A stretch of 64,000 bases of DNA from Ascochyta rabiei (Eukaryota > Ascomycota > Dothideomycetes > Pleosporales > Didymellaceae), in NCBI RefSeq assembly GCF_004011695.2, contig NC_082412.1:1302001-1366000 (forward strand), read 5' to 3'. The position numbers were made by a program, and so were the translations under genes. Shown here piece by piece: positions 53,885 to 64,000 of the stretch (position 1 is its first letter; every line of letters starts with the position of its first letter). The notes under the pieces are model-generated. The model saw nothing but the letters and a program-made list of their open reading frames with translations, was not told where the DNA came from and did no database searches.

Positions 53885-55201
53885 GGCAAAGGTATAAGAA
53901 GTAAGTGTGGACTTGCCGCTCGTGCTAACTGCGTTTTGATTTTGCACAATCATGCTCACAACGTCTGCATTATATAGATTGGAAAACGTTGTGGCGCCAG
54001 ATCACAAACTTGTAGAACTCGCCGATGCCAGTGACCGAGTGGCCGAAGCATAACTTCGTGAAGCGTGTGATCTCTCTGAGAAACAGGGGATTTGCTTGGC
54101 ATTTTCGAGTTCGTGCGGCGAGCCGATGTGAGTCTACCTATGCAGCGAACCTATCACCCCAATCCTATCTATTCACGCGTAACAATTTGTGAGGCTCTTG
54201 TGACATACATGAAGTTTGTCTCCTGACATATTGGCTGAGTTTGATGCCGCACGTGATTTCATTCAGCTGGTTCCGCCACGCGAGAGATGGTCTGGGGCCC
54301 TAGCTCTGCTCTGACTATCTGAGAAGCAAGCAGCAAAAACAACACAAGCAAGCCATCTACATCTAGCGCAGGGAGGGTGGGTGGATTGATCGGTGTGATA
54401 GGCTTGAGAGGTGCTGGTGAAGGTGATGTTACCAAGCAAACATGGTGCGCTAGCCAAGCTGCTCGAGCGCATGAACCAACATGAGATATCGCATGCTAGC
54501 GCATAAAAGCTCTACCTCTGTGCTATGCATGCATGGACTCAACAGCACGGTCTAGGCAGCTTCGTTCCTCTGCCCCAGCTTGCGAGAAGGATTGTGTTGA
54601 AAAGCGGCCACAAACCCAGAGGTATCTTGCTGGAGCCCAGTAGGAACCCACCCTGTTGTTTCTTTTTCCGTTCGCCGAAGCGTTGTCTTCTCGAGCCGGT
54701 CACGCTCGATCTGGATACCGAAAACCATCCGAGAGACCGATTCTGGCGGCTTGCATACTTCCCCACTGCCTGTCATTTTCCTCACCAGTACCAACTACAT
54801 TTCAGCGTTGCGCGAACAGATGTCGAATCTAGTTGTGTTCTGATCCCTCATTTGCTTGTCCGGTCCCATTGACTTGGATTGTGCCTGATCAAATACATAG
54901 GCTACTCTGAGTTGATAGCGCCAATTACGATGGGTCGGAAGGGTCGGTGTGATCACGCTTACGCATATTTCTGTATGTCGGCTTTTCAGACTCGGTAGGT
55001 TAACAAAGCGTCCAGAGTGAAGACATCAGCCTCGAAGTATCCTGGGAACTATATAAGGATGAATAGAACGAATTCTGTTGCTGTGAAAACACCATCAAAA
55101 CCACCACAGTCCCAGAAGTTATTCCCACTGCTGCCGCCACGACCACTTTCCGAACGCCCGTCGAAAGTCGTTTTCTGCAGCTCGCTAGCTCAATCACCAA
55201 C
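53885..55201. other. Intergenic region
   Basis: No gene supported in 1.3 kb. A TATA-like TATATAAG at about 55049-55056 lies 150 bp before the dehydrogenase ATG. Open frames at 54525-54872 on both strands look like chance. Confidence 0.45.
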
Positions 55202-56227
55202 ATGGTCAACGTCCCTAAAATGCAGGAAGCAGTCGTGTTCAATACTAAAACACACAGCCTTTCCTTTACCAGTGCTACTCCGGTCGTCATCGCTGCCGAC
55301 GAGCTCTTGATCAAAGTCCACAGCACCGCTATCACTCGCGGCGAGCTAGAATGGGGATCATTTGTCGACTGGCGCGAGGAGCAAATACCGTGCTACGACG
55401 TCAGCGGAACGGTCCTTTCCGTACCGACTGCGTCTGACCCATCGCACAGCTTCAAGGAAGGCGACAAGATCTTTGGACGAATCGCGGCAAGCCGCAGAGG
55501 CGCAGCCCAGCAGTATGCCAGCCTCCTCCCGTCCGAGGCTGCGCTGGTGCCCAGAGGTCTCGACATGGCCAGCGCCGCATGTGTGCCCATGAGCGCCCAC
55601 ACCGCCTGGCAGGCGGTGTTCGAGAAAGGCCTTCTGACGGGAACCTTCACGCCCGCCTCCGTGCCGCGCGTCAGCGCTGCCGGCGTAACGTTCCTCGATC
55701 AAGCACAGGGGAAGCGCGTCCTCGTGCTTGGTGCAGCGGGTAGCGTGGGCCTGATGGGCGTCCAGTTCGCCAAACTGGCAGGCGCTTTTGTCGCTGGCAC
55801 AGCAAGTGCGGGAGATGAGGGGTTTCTGAAAGGTCTGCATATCGATGCGGTGATCGACTACACCAACGCCTCGGTCGCGGAATACGTTTCGTCCAACGAG
55901 AAATTCGATCTCGTGTTCGACTGCGTAGGCGGTCGGTCGATGCTTGATGGTTGGAGCGGCGTCAAAGAGAACGGAGTTTATGTGTCTGTCGTTCCGGGAT
56001 TTACAGAACCTGAAGGTGGCAAGCCGGCTGGTGTGAGGACGGAGTGGTTTGTCATGGAGTCGAGGAGTCAAGAGTTGGTGGAGATCAGCAGGTTCTTCGA
56101 GAAGGGTATGCTGAAGACAAGGGTGGATAGTGTGTGGAGGCTTGAGGAGTTTCGTGAGGCATTTGGCAAGGCGGAAACTGGACGTCCAAAGGGTAAGGTT
56201 GTGTTCAGAGTTGGTGATGCGGAGTAG
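55202..56227 (+). CDS. MDR-type NADP-dependent dehydrogenase/quinone reductase
   Basis: Single exon, 341 aa. N-terminal GroES-like fold (MQEAVVFNTKTHSLSF, ITRGELEW, YDVSGTVLSV, FKEGDKIFGRI), then the Rossmann motif VLVLGAAGSVGLMGVQFAKL at about residues 176-195, and DLVFDCVGG in the cofactor half. No zinc ligands are visible, which fits the zinc-free quinone-oxidoreductase/enoyl-reductase branch of the medium-chain family. It would use NADPH to reduce an alpha,beta-unsaturated or quinone substrate. Confidence 0.88.
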   Translation: MVNVPKMQEAVVFNTKTHSLSFTSATPVVIAADELLIKVHSTAITRGELEWGSFVDWREEQIPCYDVSGTVLSVPTASDPSHSFKEGDKIFGRIAASRRGAAQQYASLLPSEAALVPRGLDMASAACVPMSAHTAWQAVFEKGLLTGTFTPASVPRVSAAGVTFLDQAQGKRVLVLGAAGSVGLMGVQFAKLAGAFVAGTASAGDEGFLKGLHIDAVIDYTNASVAEYVSSNEKFDLVFDCVGGRSMLDGWSGVKENGVYVSVVPGFTEPEGGKPAGVRTEWFVMESRSQELVEISRFFEKGMLKTRVDSVWRLEEFREAFGKAETGRPKGKVVFRVGDAE

Positions 56228-56372
56228 GAGTATCTTTAGAGGCTGTAAGCATCCATATCTCGGAAGACTCCAAAGGCTGTAGATCTTTGCTCGCATGGCC
56301 AAAGGAGAAACAAAACAACCCAATCCATACAATCCTTATCATTATTTTACTCCTACATCTACCCACACCCAC

Positions 56373-57767
56373 TCAACCCCCCCACCTCTCCTCCCCCGCC
56401 CAGCCCCTCGAGTCCACAGGCAGGAAATTCGGCGACATGCACGCCGGCGCGAGCTCCAGCTTCGGCGACGCAGCTGCCCGACTCCTCCCTACAGACGACG
56501 GTGTGGCTGAGGTGCACACTGGCTCCCCGGGGTACCGCACAGCGAGGGGGCTTGGGTTCGGGGCAGGGAAGTGCAGACTGAAGCGCTGGTTCGTGGAGCC
56601 GTATAGGTTTTTCGTTGAGGTTGTTGGTGTAGCGTCTAGGAAGGGACTTGGCCATGTGGAGGGGATGTCTTCGTCCCCATCTTCATCCACATCCACATCC
56701 ACATCCACATCTTCGTTTGCATCATCATCGAATCCCCCAAGCAGTGCGTCCGCCCCACCGTCCTCCCCACCACGCATCCGCATGCGCGGCGGCGGCGGCG
56801 TCCTGAGCGCGCGACTCGCCCCCTCCCCCTCCCGCTCGTCCCGCTCGTTTGAAAACGGAGTGTCGTGGCGCGAGTCCACCGCTTCGTCCCAGTAGTAGGC
56901 GAACGAAGCCTGGGCCTCGTCGTCGTCAAGGTGCGCGTACGTGTCTGAGACGGTGTCGTCTTCGACGTCCAGCGCGTCGTAGTTAAACAGGCCTAGTGGG
57001 GAGGGGAGGAGTGGCTCGTACGTGCGGGATGAGGATGGGATACGTGGAGGGGAGAGCGCATAGGCGGCGTTCGGGGAGGGGGATGCTGGGGGGTTGTCGT
57101 TGGAGAGGGGGGAGGTGAGTGTGGGGGAGGGGGTTCGGGATGTGTTGGGTGAACTGGACGGCGAGGTGGTGGGCGAGGTGGGAAAGAGGTACTGGTTCCC
57201 CTTGCGTGTAGCGGCAGATGGTGGTGCCAAATGTGGTTGCGTGTGCACGGGTCGAGTGTATGTGTCGATACTCCCGTAGTTGAACGTTAGACGTGCCATT
57301 TCGAGCTGGCGCTGCTCCTTCTCTTGCTCGACGAGCAGGCGACCCCGTCCTGGGATGGCTCCGCGCGCCGACACGGCATGGCGGCGGATGCGGTTCAGGA
57401 TGGCGGCTTTGCGAAGAAGGTTGCGGCCAAGTGCTTTCTGCTTTGCCCAGACAGCAATCTTGGAGCTTCCCCGGTCGACAATGTTGGTGGCTGGGTGGGA
57501 GAACTGGGGCGACAGACGTGAGGTAATCAGGAAGAGCCGGAGTCTGCGCTTTTTCTTCTGCAGACAAGAGTGCTCGCCGTCGATGTCTGCCATGGCCCGG
57601 CCGCGTTTTCTTGAATCCGTTAGATCCGGCTTTGGTGGGAATTGGAGGCCCATGTCAGGAAGTGGCAGTCTCTTGAACCTGACTGTCGGTTGTGCGAGGT
57701 CGAGCACGGGAATGAGGGCATGGAGACGTTCGGTTTCTGGACCACACGGCGGTTTGTTGCGCATCAT
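56373..57767 (-). CDS. Conserved low-complexity protein of unknown function
   Basis: First in-frame ATG at 57767 (464 aa); the frame is open about 95 bases further up, and reads there like protein (PPLESLREHAVLFATPDFSF), so an upstream exon is likely. The best conserved part is the basic block KKKRRLRLFLITSRLSPQFS, PATNIVDRGSSKIAVWAKQK and ALGRNLLRKAAILNRIRRHA, which I remember from hypothetical proteins of related Dothideomycetes. The C-terminal half is Ser/Pro-rich and then acidic, including a DVDVDVD run encoded by a CCACAT hexamer repeat near 56688-56711. The basic block suggests a nuclear protein. Confidence 0.7.
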   Translation of the reverse strand: MMRNKPPCGPETERLHALIPVLDLAQPTVRFKRLPLPDMGLQFPPKPDLTDSRKRGRAMADIDGEHSCLQKKKRRLRLFLITSRLSPQFSHPATNIVDRGSSKIAVWAKQKALGRNLLRKAAILNRIRRHAVSARGAIPGRGRLLVEQEKEQRQLEMARLTFNYGSIDTYTRPVHTQPHLAPPSAATRKGNQYLFPTSPTTSPSSSPNTSRTPSPTLTSPLSNDNPPASPSPNAAYALSPPRIPSSSRTYEPLLPSPLGLFNYDALDVEDDTVSDTYAHLDDDEAQASFAYYWDEAVDSRHDTPFSNERDEREGEGASRALRTPPPPRMRMRGGEDGGADALLGGFDDDANEDVDVDVDVDEDGDEDIPSTWPSPFLDATPTTSTKNLYGSTNQRFSLHFPAPNPSPLAVRYPGEPVCTSATPSSVGRSRAAASPKLELAPACMSPNFLPVDSRGWAGEERWGG

Positions 57768-59579
57768 CCTCCGTTGCCCAACTCGGTGTGCTGTCTTGAA
57801 GGAGAAATCTGGCGTGGCAAACAACACGGCATGCTCGCGTAGGCTTTCGAGAGGAGGTGTCAGTTAAGGGTCGCTGCAAGACGAGTGCAAGACGGCACTG
57901 CTGAAGGCATCCAGGGATGCTGTCAGGGCTAGCGAGGCGGTCAAGCAGATTCCTCGTGGCGTATCGGTGTAGAGAGCCCGCCTGGGTGTTCCCTGTGGCT
58001 CCGTCGAAAACCCTCACGAGAGCGGATGGTGGGCTTGATTTGTGTCGATGAGCGCGTGCCACGTCCAGAGCGGCGAGGATGCAGACAACAGCGATCACCC
58101 GCGATGCCGAGCTTTGATGTTTGAGCGTTCGAGCAGCAGAGCGGTAGACGAAGTCGTAGTGTGCCCAGCGAGGGAGCTGTGGCATCTTGAGGTTCATCTG
58201 ACCCGACGCTATGGGCACAAAATGCGGAGAACCATGCACGGTCAGCTCCCTCTCTGTCTACTGTCCAACATCATTGGACAACGTGCTCCTGGCCGCGTCT
58301 GGACGCTCTCCACTCCCATCGAGCTGCCCAGATGATCTGTCACGCACGAGGATGCTTGATGAGGCTGCCCAAGTCTAGGCCGCGAGGGACTGCCTGTTCC
58401 TGTCAAGCGACGCAAATCACTCCTGCTCCAAGCGCGCATGTGACGATGGGAGGCAGACACGGCGGAGAAATTCTCCAGCCCGTTGGAGGTGAAGAATCGC
58501 AAGGTGGCGCAGAGTGAGGCTTCCGCACATCCCTGTTCGCTCCTGCCATCTGCGCTGATCGCTCCTGCCATCTGCGCTGATCAGTGAACATGGCAACCAG
58601 CCACGATCCAGGAGCCAGAATGTACAGCACAGTGCAATCGCCAAGTTGGTGAAGCTTTCGTTACACCTAGCCATCTGTAGCTGTCACACCCAGCCATGTG
58701 TAGCTGTCACACCCAGCCATACACATGGCGACAATCTCTGCAAGACCCCCGTTTTCGACGTCCTCTGTGGATCCCGTGAGACCTGACCAGCCAGCCACCA
58801 ACAGCAGCAGACGTCGAGCCTGCACTCCGCTCTGCACTCCACTCTGCACTCCGCTCTGCACTCCGCATCTGACACGCAGCCGTGTTTCCCATCAAGTCTC
58901 TCGAATCGGCGAGGCTCTCGCTTTCGCTTTCGCATGACTACTCTGCCTCACCGCGAGGCTCTCGGCGCCACCACGCGAAAAAGCAACAGGGTACAGGCAG
59001 ACGATGGCGACATGGTGGCTGGACGCAGCCACGTGCTAGCATCCGGCTGCGACATGTCAGTGCTCAACAGCGGCAGGCCGAAGAACGATCGAGTCTGGAG
59101 TGGGTTTCAATACTTTCAACACTTTCAATACCGCAGTGGCTCAGCTGCACAGCTTCATGGTAGGACGGAAATCGTACAATAAGGCGAGAAGCTCTCTTTG
59201 TGATTGGGTATAGTGGCTCCAGCGATCGAGGAAGATCGCTGTGTTTTGTTACCTCGTAGACTACTAGCGCATGCTGCTCCTTTTTGTGAGCGGCGCTCCA
59301 AGCGGTGCCAAATCCCCCCCAATGCGGATATCACTCTACCGGCATCTTTGGGCTCCATGGCCCGGGTCCACCAACACTCCATGGAGTCTCTTCTGCCGGC
59401 CGATCAGTCTGATGTCCCTACCCTGTCCTCGACCGTGTCCAGAGGGAAGAGGGACTGAGCCCTGTCAACCAAGTGCCATCAGCCTGACACAAGGGTGCCG
59501 AACGCGACCAGACGATTGCCGGTGCTCTCTGCAGCCATGGCCACTTGTTCTGCACTAGTTTGCCGCCAGCAAGAGTGCA
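57768..59579. other. Intergenic region with short tandem repeats
   Basis: No gene supported. Small tandem repeats: a 22-bp doublet (TCGCTCCTGCCATCTGCGCT...) at about 58538-58582, a 21-bp doublet (TAGCTGTCACACCCAGCCAT) at about 58677-58720, and an 11-bp unit (CTCTGCACTCC) four times at about 58829-58865. Open frames on both strands here follow from the high GC. Confidence 0.5.
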
Positions 59580-60782
59580 TCAAATCATCAGGTCTGGATC
59601 TGGCTGCCAGAGGAACAGATCCCTGTCCGCAGTAGCGAGCAGATTTGTCCTCGGGTTGTAGCCTACGACAGCCGCTTTTCCATGCCCAGGCAGCCTCTCC
59701 GTAGGCTCGAGTACGTTGTTGGGCGTCGGTGGTTTCGAGATGTCCCAGACCAAGAGCCCCTCTTCTGCGCTGCCGCCCACCAGGAATTGACCATCTGGCG
59801 TGACACATACATCGCCCTGGCCAGCAGCAGGCGTGCTGCCATTGGACCTGTGAGAGCCATGGCCTGGATTCGACGCGCCGGGTGCGAGTCGCCCGGAGGA
59901 GCCAGCCTTGCGATAGCAGAAGTGTGTGATTTCGCCCGAGAAGGCGTCGAGCACGAAGTGGCCGCTGCCGTTGGTGGCCACAATCAGGCTCTTTCCATCG
60001 TTTGTGAAGTCGATCTTTGTCCACTCGCCCTTGTTGCCGCCGAGGAATCGCTGCTCGAGCTCCAGCAGATCCCAGCTTGCAAAGGGCGGCTTGTCGTAGT
60101 TGCGCACGTCGTAGAGAAGTATGGACTGGGTGGCGGCCGAGGCAATGGCGATGACGGTGGCAGAGGGGTCGTAGGTCGCGAGGTAGGGCTTGTGGAGGTT
60201 CAATCGGCCCACGTGGTTCGGCGACTGGAGGTTCCACAGGCGCACGGTGTTGTCTGCGGAGCAGGAGAGGAACGTGTCGGACGAGGGACAGAGCGAGATG
60301 GAAGTGACGGTGTCCTCGTGGCCCTTGAAGTAGCGGATGTACGAGTTGTCGTGGGTGGAGAGGAAGCGCAGGGTGTCGTCGACCTTTGTGCTTGCGTAGA
60401 TGATGCTCTGCGCGTGGTGGGAGAAGCGGGCCAGATGCACGCCGTACTTTTGCGACTTGAGCTCTTTGGCGTGCTTGCCCTCTTTGCAGTTGTAGATCTG
60501 CAGGGTGTCGTCGTCGCGGGCCACAATGGCGAGCTCGCCTGTGTCGTCGAAGTCGAGCGAGGTGATGCTGGTAGCGGCGCCGCCTGGTTTGAAGCGCTGG
60601 ACGGGCTGTCAGCACAACGCGACCGACCGGGCCAGACAGGGCCAGACGGGCTCACAGGCTCACAGGCTCACAGGGACACTCACTCTGGCAGGCCGGAAGC
60701 TCGATAGGACGTCGCCGACTTTCTGTGTCGGCGGGCCTGTGGGCGGCGGCGGTGCGCCAGGCGTTGCGGAGCCAGTCGCCAT
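59580..60782 (-). CDS. SWD2: WD40 protein Swd2 (COMPASS and CPF subunit)
   Basis: Exon 1 60782-60684 (starts MATGSATPGAPPPPTGPP) and exon 2 60596-59580, joined over an 87-bp intron in phase 0; 371 aa. Seven WD-type blades can be traced, with SITSLDFDDTGELAIVARDD, YFKGHEDTVTSISLCPSSDT, FLSCSADNTVRLWNLQ, and a last blade ending ATADRDLFLWQPDPD. This layout fits Swd2/WDR82, a subunit of the Set1 histone H3K4 methyltransferase complex and of the cleavage and polyadenylation factor. An insert with GASNPGHGSHRSNGS between blades five and six is common in filamentous fungi. Confidence 0.88.
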
Positions 60783-61337
60783 GGTGGTGAGCAATACGCG
60801 CGCCGGGTGCAGCCTTGGGAAGGGGCTCTACAGCAAGGCGCCCTGTCCAGGCCGTGGTTCCGTTGGGCAAGTCGAGTCGCGTCGCGTGTCTAGAGACAGC
60901 AGACGCGCGCAGCAGGCACGGACGGCAGTGCCTTTGTGTACGCCGCGGGAGAGCGACCCTCATTGCGGTGGACCCTGCTTGGCGCGCTTGCATCACATCA
61001 CCGCTCCGACCTCGGCCAAGGGAAGCAAGTGCGCGAGTGAAAGGATGATGATTCACGCCGCGCCTGTCTTTCACGCCGCGCTTGTCTTTCACGCCGCGCC
61101 TACCTCCTTCACCTTCACACCAACCAGTCCCCACTCCCAATTGACACAGTCGGGCCAACATCCACAACCGCCTCATCGCACCCTGGTCTTCCACTGCCAC
61201 TGCCACTGCCACTGCCACTGCCACGCTGCCTGTTTCGCAAGGCACCGAACCTCCGCACTGCGCAGCGTCACGGGGAGCTTGGAGCTCGGCCAGCCCGGAA
61301 CCGCGACGACCAGAGAGCTGTCGCGAAAGGGGGCGAC
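60783..61337. other. Divergent promoter region of SWD2 and the carrier gene
   Basis: GC-rich. Contains a (CCACTG)n hexamer run of six units at about 61194-61225 and a tandem CACGCCGCG-CTTGTCTTT repeat at about 61053-61100. No gene. Confidence 0.5.
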
Positions 61338-62442
61338 ATGTCGACCACGCTTGGGTAGGTGGCGCCGACGATACACGGCCTGTTGCTCGGCAGCTGACGT
61401 GGCCAGCTCGTTCATTGCAGGTGGAATGGCAGCATGCGGTGCCGTCACCGTCACGCATGGATTCGAGACGGTCAAGATCCGGTGCGCATACACCCGCGAA
61501 ACCACGTGCGCTTGCAGAAGGCTGCTGATGGTGCTGATGGGCGTCTAGATTGCAACTGCAAGGCGAGCTGCAGTCGAAAAAGGCAGCGCCGCGCATGTAC
61601 AAGGGCGTCTTCCACGGCGTCCGAGTCATCCTGTCCAACGAAGGCCCCAGGGGCCTCCTGCGTGGAATCAACTGCGCCTACGTCTACCAGATGACGCTCA
61701 ACGGCTGCCGGCTAGGCTTCTACGAGCCTCTGCGCGCAGGCGTCACCAAAGCCATCTACCACGACCCCACCCTGCAGTCCTTCGGCGTCAACATCTTCTC
61801 CGGCGCTGCCTCGGGCATTCTTGGAGCTGCCGCCGGATCGCCCTTCTTCCTCGTCAAGACCCGTCTGCAGTCGTACTCGCCCTTCCTACCCGTCGGAACA
61901 CAGCACCACTACACGGGCGCCCTCGATGGCATGCGCAAAATCTACGCGAGCGAGGGGATGAAGGGCCTCTACCGCGGCGTAGGGCCAGCCATGGTGCGCA
62001 CAGGCTTTGGTAGCTCCGTCCAGCTTCCCACCTACTTCTTCGCCAAGAGGCGCCTGGTGAAGCACTTTGGTATGGAGGAAGGCATGCCTCTGCACATTGC
62101 GAGCAGTACGGCCAGTGGCTTCGTTGTCTGCTGTGTCATGCATCCTCCAGACACCATCATGTCGCGCATGTACAACCAGACGGGCAACTTGTACAGCTCC
62201 GCGCTTGACTGCCTGTACCGAACGATCAAGACAGAGGGCATCATGGCCATGTACAAGGGCTACTTTGCCCATTTGGCCAGGATCCTGCCGCACACGGTGA
62301 GCTCCGTCTCTCCGACGAGCCGCGAAGAACGCACGCTGACCTGTCTTAGATCCTTACCCTCACGCTCGCCGAACAAACAATCAAGATGATGCGCAAGCTC
62401 GAAGACCGGATCCTGTCTCCAGAGACCAAGGCGGAGATCTGA
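61338..62442 (+). CDS. OAC1: Mitochondrial carrier, oxaloacetate carrier type
   Basis: Exons 61338-61354, 61407-61481, 61549-62296 and 62350-62442 join in phase; 310 aa. The first exon is very short (MSTTL plus two bases). Carrier signatures occur in all three thirds: HGFETVKIR in repeat 1, GSPFFLVKTRLQ in repeat 2, MHPPDTIMSRMYNQ in repeat 3, each with the paired helices. GGMAACGAVTVT and NCAYVYQMTLNGCRLGFYEP fit the Oac1 group, which moves oxaloacetate, sulfate and isopropylmalate across the inner mitochondrial membrane. Repeat 1 and 2 motifs are ordinary; PPDT in repeat 3 replaces the usual P-x-D-[VT]. Confidence 0.88.
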
Positions 62443-62792
62443 GCACGCATCAAGACTATACACTGTACAACATATCCATGTCCATTGGATTGCATGGCGC
62501 ATTGGGACGGGGCGGCATAGGCACGAAAAGACTTTGGGTATACGTAGACTATTGGGAAGCGCGCATGGTACGCAGCGCCTGCATCTAGCGTGTCGATATT
62601 GGACAGACGGTGAGAGTCGATATTGGACAGACGATGAGAATCGATATCGGACAGACGGTGAGAGTCGCTATCGGACAGACGATGAGAATCGATATCGGAC
62701 AGACGGTGAGAGTCGATATTGGACAGACGATGAGAATCGATATATCGGACAGACGATCAGAATCGGTCCACACGTGCCCTCGCGATCCACTT
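62443..62792. repeat. 24-bp tandem repeat between OAC1 and LAS1
   Basis: From about 62596 to 62770 a 24-bp unit, approximately AGACGGTGAGAGTCGATATT plus GGAC, is repeated about seven times. Two variants alternate (GGTGAGAGTC and GATGAGAATC), so the higher unit is 48 bp. Both strands stay open as short repetitive frames because 24 is a multiple of 3; neither looks like a gene. Confidence 0.9.
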
Positions 62793-63926
62793 TCACGCGT
62801 CCTCGTCCCAGCCCTCAGGCAGCCACCCAATAGGCTTTGGCTTCCACAACCCGACCACTTTCTGCGGCCCTCTGCTCTTCTCCTTGACCTCGTTGGAGCC
62901 GGGAGCTAGCACGGGGTTGTGAGCCACCACGGGTACACCCTCTGTGGCTCGGTCCACCTCCACCTCCACCTCCACCTCCACCTCCATATCTCCATCCGCC
63001 TCTTTCTCTCTCTCGCCGCCCACCTCATCACGCACCACCACCCCCTCGCCCGCCTCCTCACTCCGCGAAGCCTCCAGAATCGCACGCCACAACTCCCCCT
63101 CCCCTCCCATCACACCGACAATCTCCTCGGCAAGCCTCAGATCCCAGACCCGGAGCTCCGTCATGCAATCCCCAAGCACCTTCTCCCTGACCGCTCTTTC
63201 CCCCCTCCTGACACCCGCCCACTCGCTGCTGGTAAGGATATGCGCGGCCCACGCACAGAACCCCTCTTTGGCCGCCCCGCTCGTCTCGTCTCCGCCGCGC
63301 ATACCCTCCAGCACGGCGTCCAGCAGCGCGTGGAAGCACGCGGGACTCTGTGCGCAGAAGGCGCTCAGCAGCGGGCCCCAGACGAGGAAGGCGCCGGACA
63401 TTGTGGTGCCGAGTTGCTTGTCCTGGGGCAGCATCTGCGCGTCGCGCACGAGGAGGTGCAGCAGGGCGTTTTGCGCCGTCGACAACGCGCGCGTGCTGGC
63501 TGGTGGGCTGAAGCGGAGCGTGCATGTAGACAGAGCGTCGCGCGCTGCTGTGCACAGCTCGGGCCTGCGTTTTGATTTGATTTCCTGCTTGCGCGTCTTG
63601 ACGTACGTGCGCAGGATGGTTTGGAGTTTGTCGCGCACGTGTCTGCTCGCTGCGCCGATGTCGTCGTCGTCGTTGTTACCGCTTGTTGTCCCCAACGAGG
63701 GGAGGCTGAAGGCCGGTTCCAGCTGCGCCCAGTACCACTCCCATAGCCAGGCGAGAGCTTCTCGCGTGGCGCGCTTCAGCTCGGCTAGCGAGGGCATGTG
63801 TCTGTGGACTATGCAGTGCCGCACCTCGAGAAGCGAGACGGGCGGCTGCAGTGCTTTTCCTGATGGGAACCATGAAGGGCGGTCCCGCGTCAGATCAATC
63901 TGGGTGTCGAGGTATCCGGTGATGAA
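62793..63926 (-). CDS. LAS1: Las1-family pre-rRNA processing endonuclease, N-terminus cut by window edge
   Basis: The frame runs from about 63926 to the stop at 62793; more than 375 codons are present. The beginning FITGYLDTQIDLTRDRPSWF, then LLEVRHCIVHRHMPSLAELK, matches the HEPN domain of Las1, and RHCIVH supplies the R-x4-H nuclease motif. LAWLWEWYWAQLE follows as in the family. The C-terminal end PKPIGWLPEGWDE is a typical Las1 tail. Las1 with Grc3 cuts the ITS2 spacer during 60S maturation in the nucleus. An acceptor (CACGCAG) at about 63927 implies an earlier exon partly or wholly outside the window. Near the C-terminus is an EVEVEVEV run from a hexamer repeat. Confidence 0.88.
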   Translation of the reverse strand, partial: FITGYLDTQIDLTRDRPSWFPSGKALQPPVSLLEVRHCIVHRHMPSLAELKRATREALAWLWEWYWAQLEPAFSLPSLGTTSGNNDDDDIGAASRHVRDKLQTILRTYVKTRKQEIKSKRRPELCTAARDALSTCTLRFSPPASTRALSTAQNALLHLLVRDAQMLPQDKQLGTTMSGAFLVWGPLLSAFCAQSPACFHALLDAVLEGMRGGDETSGAAKEGFCAWAAHILTSSEWAGVRRGERAVREKVLGDCMTELRVWDLRLAEEIVGVMGGEGELWRAILEASRSEEAGEGVVVRDEVGGEREKEADGDMEVEVEVEVEVDRATEGVPVVAHNPVLAPGSNEVKEKSRGPQKVVGLWKPKPIGWLPEGWDEDA

Positions 63927-64000
63927 TCTGCGTGCGAGTCAGAAGGTACTTGTCACAGACGCAGACGACACTTTGTGATGCATAGAGGGGATGAAAACGC

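Noticed and set aside
55358..56332. Minus-strand frame of 324 codons opposite the MDR dehydrogenase
   Set aside because: It is the antisense shadow of a clear MDR gene in GC-rich sequence and has no family features.
59682..60707. Plus-strand frame of 341 codons opposite SWD2
   Set aside because: Antisense shadow of a strongly supported WD40 gene.
60652..61671. Minus-strand frame of 339 codons across the SWD2/OAC1 promoter
   Set aside because: It overlaps two well-supported genes and simple-sequence repeats; the translation is low-complexity and has no motif.
62534..62909. Short repetitive frames on both strands at the 24-bp array
   Set aside because: They exist only because 24 is a multiple of 3; the same 8-residue unit is repeated and there is no flanking protein.
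1..64000. Possible CRISPR arrays or bacterial operons
   Set aside because: Introns, fungal domain families and 5S context show a eukaryotic chromosome; the tandem repeats present have no repeat-spacer structure with unique spacers.

Overview
This 64 kb window is nuclear DNA of a filamentous ascomycete (Pezizomycotina). A Dothideomycete is the best guess. Evidence: genes with many short introns (most 40-70 bp, GT-AG, with CTAAC/CTGAC-like branch sites), Zn2Cys6 regulators, a FunK1-type kinase, a C-terminal piece of a fungal NB-ARC/TPR protein, a dispersed 5S rRNA-like sequence, and relics carrying C-to-T/G-to-A type stop codons that resemble RIP. Exon joins were worked out by hand from splice motifs and reading-frame phase; they are proposals, not transcript data.

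Layout. About 1-31 kb looks accessory. It holds an F-box-like fragment, an orphan TPR block, a fusion of an HD-domain nucleotidase with an NMP kinase (4419-5818) that converges on a Zn2Cys6 regulator, several unrecognised spliced genes, a phosphotransferase (APH fold), a FunK1 kinase with one in-frame TAA, a C2H2 protein, and a locus at 23-29 kb. That locus has two diverged inverted paralogs around a membrane protein and two small genes. Arrays of a 14-bp palindrome lie in two of its promoter regions. An F-box gene with one in-frame TAA and a 5S-like sequence follow.

About 31-50 kb holds metabolic and secreted functions: a secreted GH3 beta-glucosidase, a Zn2Cys6 regulator, an aldo-keto reductase with an extra N-terminal domain, a TIGR04076-like small protein, an amino-acid permease, a secreted proline-rich protein, and a second Zn2Cys6 regulator. 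About 50.5-53 kb is a decayed stretch with a G-protein alpha relic.

From about 53.3 kb to the end the genes look like conserved core genes: a cupin protein, an MDR dehydrogenase, a conserved low-complexity protein, SWD2 (WD40, COMPASS/CPF), an OAC1-type mitochondrial carrier and LAS1 (pre-rRNA processing, cut by the window edge). GC content rises visibly here. The window therefore seems to cross from an accessory compartment into core sequence. The items most worth follow-up are the HD-nucleotidase/NMP-kinase fusion, the palindrome-array locus at 23-29 kb, and the shared palindromes upstream of the 606-aa gene and the FunK1 gene.
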